This document shows, in pieces, positions 10,015 through 20,322 of a DNA stretch of 64,000 nucleotides. The notes beneath the pieces were generated by a model. It had not been told where the DNA came from. It did no database searches and worked only from the letters and a program-made list of their open reading frames with translations. The stretch spans positions 18,970,001-19,034,000 of the forward strand of contig NC_079883.1 in the NCBI RefSeq assembly GCF_029227915.1. Reading direction: 5' to 3'. Origin of the DNA: Hydractinia symbiolongicarpus (Eukaryota; Cnidaria; Hydrozoa; Anthoathecata; Hydractiniidae). How positions within the stretch are numbered: position 1 is the stretch's first letter; each line of letters starts with the position of its first letter. The translations under genes were made by a program, and so were the position numbers.

Positions 10015-13000
10015 TGTCAGGAATATTCTGCAAAAGACAATGTTGAACTACCAGTAAACTGCAGTGTGGAAAATATCTTGGGTAAAAACAATTACGAGAA
10101 TGCAAAAAAGATTCTTGACAATTTGAGATCACAAAACATAAATAGACTAATTTTTGGGCATGTTAATATCAATTCACTACGAAATAAGTTTGAGCCTCTT
10201 ATTGATCAAGTTAATAGAAACCTTGATCTCTTTTTAATTTCAGAGACAAAATTAAATGAATCATTTCCTACTAATCAGTTTTTGATTCAAGGCTATAATG
10301 CATACCGTTTCGACAGAAATGGCAATGGGGGAGGAATGATTCTCTATGTACGAAATGATATTCCCTCAAAACTTTTAAAACCCAAATGTGAAAGTAGTGA
10401 GCTTGAAATTTTTTATATTGAACTAAATTTAAGAAGCAAAAAATGGTTAGTTGTGTGTTTATATAACCCAAAAACTAATCTTATTGCTCAAAACTTAAAC
10501 CACATAAGTAAAAACATTGATTCGTTTTCCTGCAAATATGAGAACTATGTAATACTGGGTGATTTTAACGCTGAAATTAGCAATCTACATGTAAATGAAT
10601 TTTTAACAACATATAAACTTAACTCTTTAATAAAAGAGCCTACATGCTTCAAAAGCATAGATAACCCTACAAACATAGATCTCATCTTAACAAACCACCC
10701 AAGATCTTTTTGTCACTCCAGGGCTATTGAAACAGGCTTGTCTGATTTTCATAAATTGACAATGACTGTTTTAAAAGCCAACTTTGCTAAACGAAAACCA
10801 AAAATTATAAATTATAGAGCATATCGGAATTTCAATAATGTAAATTTCCGCCATGATATAATGGGTGCTCTAAATGATGACAAAAATCTCGATGATTTTA
10901 AAATGTTTGAAAATTTCAAAAACAGTGTTTTAAGCATCTTAGATAATCATGCTCCTCGAAAGAAAAGGTATGTACGTCATAATCAGGCAGCTTTTATGAG
11001 TAAAGAAATAAACAAGGCAATTATGAAGAGATCAAAACTTTTAAATAAGCATAGGAAGGATAAAACTCCAGAGAGTAAATTAGCATACAATAAACAAAGG
11101 AATTTTTGTGTTTCACTAATAAGAAAAAGTAAATACAAATTCTTCAACAACCTTAATGTTAAAAATATAACTGACAATAGGTTATTCTGGAAAACAGTAA
11201 AACCATGTTTCTCTAACAAGACAGTTACAAGTGAAAATATTACCTTAGTTGAAAATGGGACTACAATATCTCATGATAAAGATATTACTGAAATATTCAA
11301 CAATTATTTTGGCAGTGTTGTTGAAAATTTAGGCATAAAGTCATCAAATATACAACCTTCAAGTAATGAAAACAGACCCAAAGATCAAATAAATTCGATA
11401 ATACATAAATATAAATCTCATCCTAGTGTAGAAAAGATAAGAAAAAGCGCAAAAAGCAACACAAAATTTTCTTTTAAACAAACTGCATTTGAAGATGTTG
11501 AAAAATACATTCGAAAACTTGATCCAAAAAAGGCGCAGCAAAAAGATGATATTCCTACTAACATCATCAAAGAAAACAGTGATATTTTTAGCCAATTCAT
11601 TACTGAAAATTTTAATCAATCGTTAAAAAGTTCTGAATTTCCAACATCTTTGAAAAACGCAGATATTACTCCTACACACAAAAAAGGACTGCGCACTGAA
11701 AAGGCGAACTATAGACCTGTAAGCGTCCTATCGAACATCTCAAAAATCTATGAAAGATGCGTGTATGACCAAATATACACCTTCTTCGAGCCATTATTTT
11801 CGAAACTTCAATTTGGTTTTCGCAAGGGGCACAGTTCACAACAATGCCTCATAAGTATGATTGAAAAATGGAAAAACAGTCTTGACAAAGGTGGCACATT
11901 TGGAGCGCTTTTAACTGATTTGTCTAAGGCATTTGACTGCATACCACACGAGCTATTACTAGCAAAACTTCATGCATATGGCTTTGATATGAACTCTTTG
12001 CTGTTTATAAAATCGTACCTAATTGACAGGAAACAGCGAGTGCGTATAAATAACAATTATAGTACATGGAAAAAAATAAAATACGGCGTACCGCAAGGAT
12101 CAATTTTGGGTCCTTTGCTTTTCAATATATTTTTATGCGACCTTTTCCTTTTTGTCCCATATATGGACATTGTCAACTATGCTGATGATACAACCCCATT
12201 TTCAATAGGAAAGAATATCAACGAAGTTATTGAAAAGATTGAATATGCAGCAATTATAATATTTACTTGGTTTGAAAATAACGGTATGAAAGCCAACCCA
12301 GAAAAATCACATTTTTTTACTAACAAAACTGATGTACGATTAAAAGTTTGTGATGAACTTCTAAACAATTCTCAAACTGAGAAACTGCTTGGTATAACCA
12401 TAGACCACAAACTTTCTTTCGAGGAACATGTTAATCAGCTCTGTAACAAGGCAGGCCAGAAAGTTAGTGCGCTTGCAAGGTTATCTTCCTTCATGACATT
12501 AGACCAGCGAAAGCTGATTATTAATGCTTTTGTCACTAGTCATTTTTCGTACTGTCCATTAGTATGGATGTTTCACAGTCGTAAATTAAACAATAGGATA
12601 AACCATATACATGAAAGAGCACTAAGAATTATCTATCAAGACTATCAATCCTCATTTGAAGAGCTTTTATCAAAAAATGGGAGCGTTACAATTCACCAAA
12701 CGAACTTACGCATCCTTGTTACTGAGCTGTATAAAGCTAAAACAAAAACAGGTCCAGAAATGTTGAATGAAATTTTTATTTTTCCTGAACCAGTGTATAA
12801 TTTGAGGAAGGACAAACTTAAGAGTAACAAAATATTTTCAGTGAGATATGGGATCGAAACACTGTCTAATGTTGGGTTAAAGCTTTGGAACTCTTTGCCT
12901 AACGAGTATCGGAACGCTGGTACTTTAATTGAGTTTAGAAACAAAATAAGAAACTGGATTCCAAACCATTGTCCTTGCAGAATATGCAAAACTTTTATAC

Positions 13001-13020
13001 CTGAATTAGGTTTTCTTTAG
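10015..13020 (+). CDS. Element B ORF2: endonuclease and reverse transcriptase
   Basis: About 1001 uninterrupted codons. Endonuclease blocks: HVNINSLRNKF, FLISETKLNE (Glu), VILGDFNAEI (Asp/Asn), NIDLILTN and LSDFHKL. Reverse transcriptase blocks: YRPVSVLSNISKIYER, LQFGFRKGHSS, LLTDLSKAFDCIPH (motif A), GVPQGSILGPLLFN (motif B), NYADDTTPF (catalytic motif C) and KLLGITIDHKLSFEEH. The C-terminal RINHIHERALRIIY block follows. All catalytic residues that I can check are present. It is in the same frame as ORF1, separated only by one TGA, and no ATG exists upstream of the endonuclease core; a GTG at 10066 is the first start-like codon. The function is target-primed reverse transcription of the element's RNA. 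Confidence 0.9.
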   Translation, partial: CQEYSAKDNVELPVNCSVENILGKNNYENAKKILDNLRSQNINRLIFGHVNINSLRNKFEPLIDQVNRNLDLFLISETKLNESFPTNQFLIQGYNAYRFDRNGNGGGMILYVRNDIPSKLLKPKCESSELEIFYIELNLRSKKWLVVCLYNPKTNLIAQNLNHISKNIDSFSCKYENYVILGDFNAEISNLHVNEFLTTYKLNSLIKEPTCFKSIDNPTNIDLILTNHPRSFCHSRAIETGLSDFHKLTMTVLKANFAKRKPKIINYRAYRNFNNVNFRHDIMGALNDDKNLDDFKMFENFKNSVLSILDNHAPRKKRYVRHNQAAFMSKEINKAIMKRSKLLNKHRKDKTPESKLAYNKQRNFCVSLIRKSKYKFFNNLNVKNITDNRLFWKTVKPCFSNKTVTSENITLVENGTTISHDKDITEIFNNYFGSVVENLGIKSSNIQPSSNENRPKDQINSIIHKYKSHPSVEKIRKSAKSNTKFSFKQTAFEDVEKYIRKLDPKKAQQKDDIPTNIIKENSDIFSQFITENFNQSLKSSEFPTSLKNADITPTHKKGLRTEKANYRPVSVLSNISKIYERCVYDQIYTFFEPLFSKLQFGFRKGHSSQQCLISMIEKWKNSLDKGGTFGALLTDLSKAFDCIPHELLLAKLHAYGFDMNSLLFIKSYLIDRKQRVRINNNYSTWKKIKYGVPQGSILGPLLFNIFLCDLFLFVPYMDIVNYADDTTPFSIGKNINEVIEKIEYAAIIIFTWFENNGMKANPEKSHFFTNKTDVRLKVCDELLNNSQTEKLLGITIDHKLSFEEHVNQLCNKAGQKVSALARLSSFMTLDQRKLIINAFVTSHFSYCPLVWMFHSRKLNNRINHIHERALRIIYQDYQSSFEELLSKNGSVTIHQTNLRILVTELYKAKTKTGPEMLNEIFIFPEPVYNLRKDKLKSNKIFSVRYGIETLSNVGLKLWNSLPNEYRNAGTLIEFRNKIRNWIPNHCPCRICKTFIPELGFL

Positions 13021-13412
13021 TTTCCCCGTTGTCTTCCTTTGCCAGTTGTGGAGCGGGAACTCAGTTAAACATGTCTTGCGGTGCGACGGTTTAGGTGGGG
13101 TGGTATCATATGAGAATATTCTAGCCTTATTATCTGGCTGTATATTATTTTCTCTCGACCCCTGCCTGGGAAGTTTGACTGAGTTCCTGGAACCACCACT
13201 ACATAGCCTTGACATATTTTTGACATATTATTTATATTATTTAAAATACTTAAAAAAAAATGGTATATACGGTATTCCTTATAGATTTTTTATATTCAGT
13301 TATTTATTGTTTTTAGTGTTTTTAAAGTTGACTTTAATTAGCCTCAGAGCTACATTTTCTTGTAAATTTGTCAACTATAAATAAATTAATTAATAAAATA
13401 ATAAAAAAAAAT

Positions 13413-13419
13413 AAAACAG
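13413..13419 (+). repeat. Right target-site duplication of element B
   Basis: AAAACAG directly after the A-rich tail; it matches 8603-8609. 13021-13412 is the 3' untranslated part of element B, with no gene of its own. Confidence 0.85.
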
Positions 13420-16057
13420 AACTGATAAACGAGGAGGTGGTGTTGGAATGTACATCAAGGACGAACTTATTTACAAAACTAGAGACGACATAACCAAACT
13501 CGACAATTCTATCGAACATGTCTGGATCGAAGTGAAAGGTAGAAATAAAAATTACTCATATCTAGTTGGAACATTTTATCAGCCATCTTCTATAGAAAGA
13601 GAAAAAAAAGATTGGCTAGAACGATTTGATATTCTTTTGCGTCACATCACCGCAAAATGGGACGGTATTATCATAATTACAGGTGACTTCAATATCGACT
13701 TATTACAAGGTGATAAATCCACAATCGAATTATATCAAGATACACTTATGACTTATGACCTAAAACAACATATTACAAAACCAACCCGAAAATCGACATC
13801 CCTTATTGATCATGTTATTAGTAATATACCGGAAAAGGTAGTTAGTGAGAACGTTTTATTGTGCGATGAAATTTCTGACCATGATGCCCCGCATATCGTT
13901 ATGAATATCAAAAAGGATAAATTCGAAAAACGATACAAATTTATACGTGACGAGAAGCAGTTGAACATCGATGAATATATTAGTGATATCGAGAAGATTC
14001 CTTTTTCCTTGATAGATACTTTTGATGATCCGGAAGATCAACTGTATGTTATGAATGAACTCATACTGTCCTGCATTAATAGCCATGCTCCTTTGAAAAG
14101 GTGTAAATTTACACGACCACCAGCTCCCTGGATGAAGGACCCATCCATTGTATCGTCGAAACTGAAACTTGATGAACTTCGTAGTGAATTAAAATCTTGT
14201 GATGACAGAGAGGCTAAACATGAGTATGTTGAAACGAGAAATAAATTGAAGAAGGCTATCAAACACTCTAGAAGAACCTTCTATCAAAAGGCTTTATCAA
14301 GTAACCGTTCAAAGGAAGTATGGAAAACCATAAGAACTATTATTAAACCACAGTTCAAACAAATCAGGCAGAATCCCGATACCATCAATGATTATTTCAA
14401 CTCCATTGCAATAAAGTTAAGCAATACAAATGAGTTAAACATTTCTCCCACCATGAATGATGAGGCTGTACCGGCAATGGATTTATTTGACCTTCGTCAC
14501 GCTACCCAAGAGGATGTTCTCAAACATTTGAATTCATTGAGAAGTGATTGCTCTACTGGTGGTGATAACATACCAGCGAAATTCATAAAACCAGTCGCAG
14601 CCCAATTGTCGCCAGTCCTAACAAAGATTTTGAATAACTGCATCGATGCAAACGTATTTCCAACATGCTGGAAGAAATCACGTATCTGTCCGGTACCTAA
14701 AGTTCCAGGTGCTTCACAACTAGAAGATTTTCGTCCAATATCAATACTTCCTGTACTGTCGAAAGTATATGAGAAAGTCATTTTATCACAGCTTTGTGAC
14801 TTCATTGATAGATTTCAATAACATTTACGCTTCAACTCAATCTGGTTTTCGCAAAGGTCACTCGTGCATCACGATACTCTTAAAATTAAAGGACGACATT
14901 TTGAAGGCTATGCAAAGAGGTGAAGTAACTTTATCAGTGTCAGCAGATTACTCCAAAGCATTTGATACTGTGAAATATGACGTTCTGATTAATAAGTTGA
15001 AGAAACTCCAAATGTCTCCTGCATTCATCAATTTGATCTCTAACTATTTGTCAAATCGCCAGCAGTTTGTGCAAATTGATGACAAAAAATCGGACACCTT
15101 GCTGATCAAATACGGTGTTCCCCAGGGATCTATTCTTGGTCCGATCTTGTTCAACATCTATGTCTCTGACCTATCGTTGAATTCGTCGTGTAATTCTATC
15201 CAGTACGCAGATGACACAAATCTTTACATACACTTCAAACTAAAAGAAATGGATATCGCAACAGCAAAGCTTCAAAGTGACATTAACCAAATAACAACAT
15301 GGTCAAAGATAAACAATCTGATGTTTAATTCCATAAAGACAAAATCAATTATGTACTCGACAAGCCAGTTAAGCTGTATAAACAATTTAAACTTCAGTAA
15401 CTTATTCAAATTCCATAGTAATGGTGCTGAGATTGAGCGGGTATCCTCTCTCAAAATACTGGGCATAACATTCGATGAACATATGACGTGGTCTACACAT
15501 GTGAATAACATCATTAGATCATCATACGCTACGATTTCGACATTAAAGCGATTGAAACGTTTGGCACCTTTTCACGTGAGAAAAAATCTCGCTGAAGCAC
15601 TGATATTATCAAAGATAGACTACGGAAACTTGTCTATAATAATATTCCACAATATCAAATGAAAAGGTTACAAAGAGTTCTAAATGTCGCTGCCAGCTTT
15701 GTTCTTCAGAGATATGCTTCCACTAACGATGTGTTAGTAATACTGAAATGGCTGCCAGTGCAAGAGCGTGTAAATTTATCGATACTAAAACTGGCACACA
15801 AGGTGTTGTATGACGAATGCTCACCTGAATACCTTACACTGAAATGGTACAAAAATGGTCGAAGCCTGCGATCTGATGCAGAAAACAAAAATAAACTACA
15901 AAGCGACACATTCCGAAAAACGTTTATGGATTGCTCATCAGCGTTGTTTAATGATCTTCCTGGCAATATTCGTTCCGTTGTCAACCATAAAGAATTTATC
16001 AAAAAAGTCAAATTATTTTTACACGATAGTGCTTTGTGCAAACTTTTATCCAAATAA
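13420..16057 (+). pseudogene. Element A coding region, 3' part: endonuclease rest and reverse transcriptase
   Basis: The frame resumes with RGGGVGMYIKDELI, then IIITGDFNIDLL (endonuclease Asp/Asn), TSLIDHVISN and ISDHDAPHI. Reverse transcriptase blocks follow: FRPISILPVLSKVYEK, TQSGFRKGHS, VSADYSKAFDTVKYD (motif A), GVPQGSILGPILFN (motif B), IQYADDTNLY (motif C) and LKILGITFDEHMTW. The C-terminal block LQRVLNVAASFVLQRY runs to the stop at 16057. Two single-base shifts break it: near 14815 (end of the FRPIS block) and near 15640. It is therefore a dead copy although its catalytic motifs remain. Confidence 0.85.
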
Positions 16058-16174
16058 TGTGAATAACTCTATGCATGTAGGCTACCTATTTCCCCCCATC
16101 TTTTCATTATAGTTCTACCTTTTTTGTGTGTCCTTACACGGTGCCATCAATTTATTTATTTTTAATTAGTCTCT

Positions 16175-16206
<32 letters not shown>

Positions 16207-16389
16207 CTTGTTCAATGTGTCTACTTACTCTACCGGCACCATTTCGTACTCTCTGAGCCCATTTATTTCATTATGCACTTAGATTCAATATATTTTTTTA
16301 CTGATCTTATAGATTTTATAGATTTTTATAGTTTTTATTTTTTTGTAGGCAGAAGAACCATTTGTAAATTATGGATGCCAAATATATGT

Positions 16390-16390
<1 letters not shown>

Positions 16391-16433
<43 letters not shown>

Positions 16434-16434
16434 C
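16391..16434 (+). repeat. (TAA)n microsatellite at the 3' end of element A
   Basis: About 14 TAA units. Some non-LTR retrotransposons end in short tandem repeats rather than poly(A); here it marks the likely 3' boundary. Confidence 0.8.
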
Positions 16435-16490
16435 GCTCTTTTTATTGAGCACTCTTTTAATAAACGAAGAGAAAGAAGAATATATATATA

Positions 16491-18408
16491 CTAGCCGGGA
16501 GACCCGGCGTCGAAACGCCGGGTAAAGCCACAAGTAACTGTTGTTGAACGCCTTGAGGAGCGCTTAATAAGAACCGCAAACTGTGCGACCCGGTGACGTG
16601 GAGCGCTTTAGTACGGGTATGCAGTATGTCGTAAATCAAGTGGAGGGCACACACCATTGCAGTGTTGCGACTGTAAGATATTTTAAAAAAAAATAATTTC
16701 CCGCAACAAAAGCTGAATTAAAACAGTTTACAAACCGTTGTTACTCCGCCATAGCAAAAACAACTGGGCAATATTATTTTATTTTGCGGAATAAGTTTCC
16801 GTAAAAGTTCAAAACTTAATCATGACAGTGGGCCGAGAACGCATAATACCCTTTTCATAAAAAACTTTACTGCAATTTCGGTTTAACTTAAAACACAGGA
16901 AAAATCCAGTCGTTACCCCATAAAAAAACTAAAAAAACTCCATAATTGGAGTGCTCTAGTACAGGTATGCAGAATATGTCGTGAATTGAGTAAAGCTCAC
17001 ACCACATTATAGTGTTTCGGTTGTAATGTACTTTTTAAAATAATTGTAATATATAACTTTACTGCAACTTTAACCGAAATAAAAACACAGTTTACAACCT
17101 GTTGTTACCCCGTCATAAGAAAAGAAAATAGTCAATATTATTTTATTTTGCGGAGTACGTTTCAGTAAACCTTAACAAATTAATCATGACACCGGACTGA
17201 GCACTTAGTACAGGTAAATGGTGTCACACATGTGTTATAGCCATAATAGCCTTTTCCAAAAAAAACTTATCGCAACTTCAATTTAAATAAAAAACACACA
17301 AAACACCCTGTTGTTAACACCAGGTTGAATGTTTATTGCAGGTAAAAAAACTTTATCACAACGAATTAAATAAAAACACGGAAAAAGCCCGTCATTAACA
17401 CCAGGCTGAGCACTTAACATGTAAATTGTGTCATACATGAGTAACAGGCCTAATAAAATTTTCCAAATAAAATTTATCACAACGGTTTAAATAAAAACAC
17501 AGGAAACAGCCCGTCGTTAACACCAGGCTGAGCGCTTAACAGGTGAATCGTGTCATACATGAGCATAGGGGTAACACCATTTTATAAAAATCCTTATCGC
17601 TTCGGTTTTAAAAGAAATCAGTGAACAGCCTGGCATTAACCCGGTTCAGTTTAAAAAATTACTCAGCAATTTTATTTTGCATAATAAATTTTTAAATCAG
17701 TAATAAAAGTGGCCGCTGCCAACTGCATTTAGCATAAGAATTGTTAAGAATTGTGTTGCAGCCAAACTGCATTTGGCTACTTTCACTTGCAGCCAAACTG
17801 CATTTGGCTACTTTCACTTTTTAGCAGGATGTAGCTAAAAGAGGAGCTAGCTAGGTAGACTCAACTTCAACATAAAAATAAATAATAGTATACCAAACTG
17901 AATAAAAGCTTTAAAAGTATATATAGAAATAAATAAAGCTAGCTATAGCTAGCTGCCTCAAAATGTACGTTTTGTAGCTAGCCAAAAACTTAAAATTGGT
18001 ATGTTTAAGATTTATACGTAGCTAGAAAACGTGATGAAATATTCACCTTAACATGTGAAAACAAACTAAATAATCCTATAGGATAAAAAGTACTCAGAAG
18101 AAATAAGGAGGATTGAAAGGAAACCTACAAACTTCACACCATCACTTCCAAACCAAAATGGCCTTAGGGGTAGCATGTTTCCTCCCGTCGGCATGTTGAG
18201 GCCGCGAAGCACTTGGATTGGTCATTAGTGAAAATGGAGCCTCGTGATTGGTTTATTACAATGAGCGGCACAGCAAGGCCGGGAGAAAAACGGGGTCTGC
18301 CGGGGATTCGAAATAAAGCTGCAGGGCCGCGGGGATTTTCGGCGGGTCTCGCTACTTGCTCCGCCATGTTGCGCAGAGACAGACAAAATACGGCTATTAT
18401 AATAGAGA
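16491..18408. mobile_element. Unclassified repeat inserted in a TA microsatellite
   Basis: It is bordered by (TA)n on both sides (16480-16490 and 18409-18418). The left end starts CTAGCCGGGAGACCCGGCG and forms a GC-rich hairpin with CGCCGGGT (16495-16522). The right end is a block like AAATACGGCTATTATAATAGAGA. The interior has diverged direct repeats with AACACCAGGCTGAGC words spaced about 121 bp apart (17390-17530) and similar weaker units from 16860. No coding frame is convincing. The overall look is a non-autonomous element that targets TA repeats; I cannot assign a superfamily. Confidence 0.5.
17758..17819 (+). repeat. 31-bp perfect tandem duplication
   Basis: Two adjacent copies of a 31-bp unit (17758-17788 and 17789-17819). 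Each unit contains the palindrome-like GCCAAACTGCATTTGGC. A third, partial relative lies just upstream near 17713. Confidence 0.85.
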
Positions 18409-18419
18409 TATATATATAA

Positions 18420-19031
18420 TAAGGTGTGTTTAATTGCAACAAACTCGTTACCAATTTTTTTTTTGTCCTCTAGTATTTAATGTTCCTAGTCATTAGGCCA
18501 TGAAAAATCCACACGAAGTACGTAACACATCGTATTTGCTATTGAGGCAAAAAATTTATACATTTGTTAAATGAAATCGGCCAGCGTAACCTAGTCCGTG
18601 AAAAAATCCATGGAATTTTGTTGTTGTAAATATTTTGCGCAACGAACTTTTGTGCATCTTTGTGCCAACATAACGTAATTAAATCATTGCGTGGGGTGTC
18701 CAAGATAAAGCTGTTCGAAGCCATATTGAATACGGGTATTAATAATGGGATTATCAGTTTCGTTCTTTTTAGTTGTGATTATAGAGGTTGGTTTTGGGAG
18801 TCATCTGTCAGCATTGGTTGAAATATGAAAAGCTTAAAATGCCCATCAAGATCGTTAAAAGAATTTAGTTTCTATTTATGAAACTTTTTAAACAAATCAA
18901 CGTGCCGAAAAAAGCTCTATTCATACGCCAAAGAAGGAACAGTTTTAGGTTTATAGTGGCCATTTTCATCCAACGTTAAAATGTTTGTAAAAAATATCGT
19001 TAAAACACAACTATGTTGCTTTGTTTAGCTC
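18420..19031. other. No supported gene
   Basis: AT-rich sequence between the TA-flanked repeat and the C2-domain exon. Short frames on both strands carry no recognisable motif. Confidence 0.5.
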
Positions 19032-19798
19032 TTATCCTTCTGATATGCAAAAACTTTCCGACCTTTTTACGACCCCTGACCCAGTCTCTTGATTGTCCAC
19101 GAATTCTGTCGTATTCTCAAGGTCGCCGTGAGATAAAAATGTTCGCACAGGATTTAAATTTATTCGTTTTTGCGCTTTTGGTAAGATATCTCTTTTAATT
19201 TCGAGAGAATCCTCTTGCCAAAGCAGTTCTAAAATTGGAACATAACACTCTCCGTAAACTTTCCATCGAGAAAATCGTTTAGGTTTCTTGCCATATAGTC
19301 TAATGCATAATTGATTGTTTGCTAACACATCCAGGCTAATTGGACCCATAGTGAAGGACAGCGCCAGCACTTTGTTGCGAGCAGTTTTTACGTTCGTTTT
19401 TGCCAAGAATTTCGTATTAGGGACTAATTTTAGCTGGAAGTATATATCATCCGGTGAATCTTTATCCAGATAATCTAAATTGTCCAACGTACGTATATTA
19501 CCCACAATGCAACAGCTGTGTTTTAGGTATTGTAAATCGACAGTTACAGTTGCATTTGAAGCGAAGGTCCTTCGAAATCCGGTTTCCTTTATTAATTCTA
19601 ACGCGTTGTCTTCTTTGTAACTTTTATAAGGCGCTGTTTTACCTAAAGGTGACTCCTCGTTTTCATCACTGTCGTAGCATCTTCCGTCGTCAGCCGGCTC
19701 TTTAGTAAAATCACCACGTAGGTATTTATCAACAATGAAATTTACTGCTAGCAAAAGTGTTATGCAAATACCAACAAAAGCGAGGAAGATTTCCAAGC
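19032..19798 (-). CDS. Probable last exon of a membrane-anchored C2-domain protein
   Basis: A minus-strand frame of about 255 codons ends at 19032. Its 5' edge is a splice acceptor (TTTTTTCAG, exon from 19798) and it lacks an ATG, so at least one upstream exon is missing. It starts with a transmembrane segment (IFLAFVGICITLLLAVNFIV), then an acidic linker, then a domain with C2 features: VTVDLQYLKHSCCIVGNIRT, DDIYFQLKLVPNTKFLAKT and RWKVYGECYVPILELLW. The order of anchor then C2 recalls synaptotagmins, but only one C2 unit is visible and Ca-binding aspartates are sparse. It is likely a host gene in vesicle or membrane traffic; the family assignment is by eye. Confidence 0.5.
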
Positions 19799-19826
19799 CT
19801 GAAAAAACGATGTAAAAGAAGTAAAG

Positions 19827-19872
19827 ACAAGAAGCCCCGTGGGTTAAAGATTTCCGCCATTAGCAATAATCT
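19827..19872. repeat. Copy 1 of a ~40-bp dispersed motif
   Basis: ACAAGAAGCCCCGTGGGTTA then AAGATTTCCGCCATTAGCA. A close relative lies at 24805-24850. It sits just upstream of the C2 exon acceptor. Confidence 0.6.
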
Positions 19873-20097
19873 AAAAAAAGATATAAAATCGTGACATACA
19901 TGTCACGATTTTATTGCTATAATACATTATCTTTCACCAAAATTATCTAGCCTCAACAATTCCTCTTTAAATTAAAATTATTTGTTATTTGTTAGCGACC
20001 CATAACAGCCACCATTGCACGTCTTTAAATTTCCTCAAAAAACAAACGATTTTTGAGCCTCTAAAACATTCTATCTTAGTAGAACAGGCCTTGGACC

Positions 20098-20322
20098 ATG
20101 AAAAACTTCAGATTCAACGACGCACACTTTTTACCTCAAAATCACGGCCTTGAACGACTGTGGCTACGGCAGGAACCAAAGGAAGTAAGTGATAATTTGG
20201 CCACCAAAGCAAAAACGCAAACTGCTAAAAAATTCAAAAAACCTGCCAAAGTTCCTGACGTTAAAGTACCCCTCGCGCTTGTGGCTAAATTTAATCAGTT
20301 TAAATTTTTACCTGGTTTTTAA
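20098..20322 (+). CDS. Small basic open frame, unknown
   Basis: 74 codons from an ATG in good context (GGACCATGA). The middle is lysine-rich (TKAKTQTAKKFKKPAK). It lies 300 bp from the C2 exon on the opposite strand. I do not recognise it; it could be a small host protein, a first exon or chance. Confidence 0.2.
   Translation: MKNFRFNDAHFLPQNHGLERLWLRQEPKEVSDNLATKAKTQTAKKFKKPAKVPDVKVPLALVAKFNQFKFLPGF

Larger units (their letters stand above)
8610..13412 (+). mobile_element. Non-LTR retrotransposon B, full-length, inserted in element A
   Basis: It begins at 8610 a few bases before an ATG, contains two large open frames and ends in an A/T-rich tail (about 13380-13412). It is flanked by AAAACAG at 8603-8609 and 13413-13419, a target-site duplication. 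Removing it restores continuity of element A's endonuclease frame: FEYKN ends on the left, and RTDKRGGGVGMYI starts on the right. The open frames and clean duplication suggest a fairly recent insertion. Confidence 0.9.
7900..16437 (+). mobile_element. Non-LTR retrotransposon A (CR1/jockey-like), decayed and split by element B
   Basis: One long coding region can be followed from 7924 (signal-like N-terminus, 2A motif, PHD-type zinc finger, start of an apurinic endonuclease domain) to 8609, and again from 13420 to 16057 (rest of the endonuclease, reverse transcriptase, C-terminal domain). The gap is exactly filled by element B. The 3' part has a poly-T tract at 16171-16206 and a (TAA)n tail near 16391-16434. 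The 5' boundary is not fixed; 7900 is a guess just ahead of the start codon. Confidence 0.7.

Noticed and set aside
16126-16494. 122-codon frame with poly-Phe and poly-Ile
   Set aside because: Produced by the poly-T tract and (TAA)n microsatellite.
18310-18325. tRNA-like B box suggesting a SINE
   Set aside because: GGGATTCGAAAT differs from the B-box consensus and there is no A box at the right distance.
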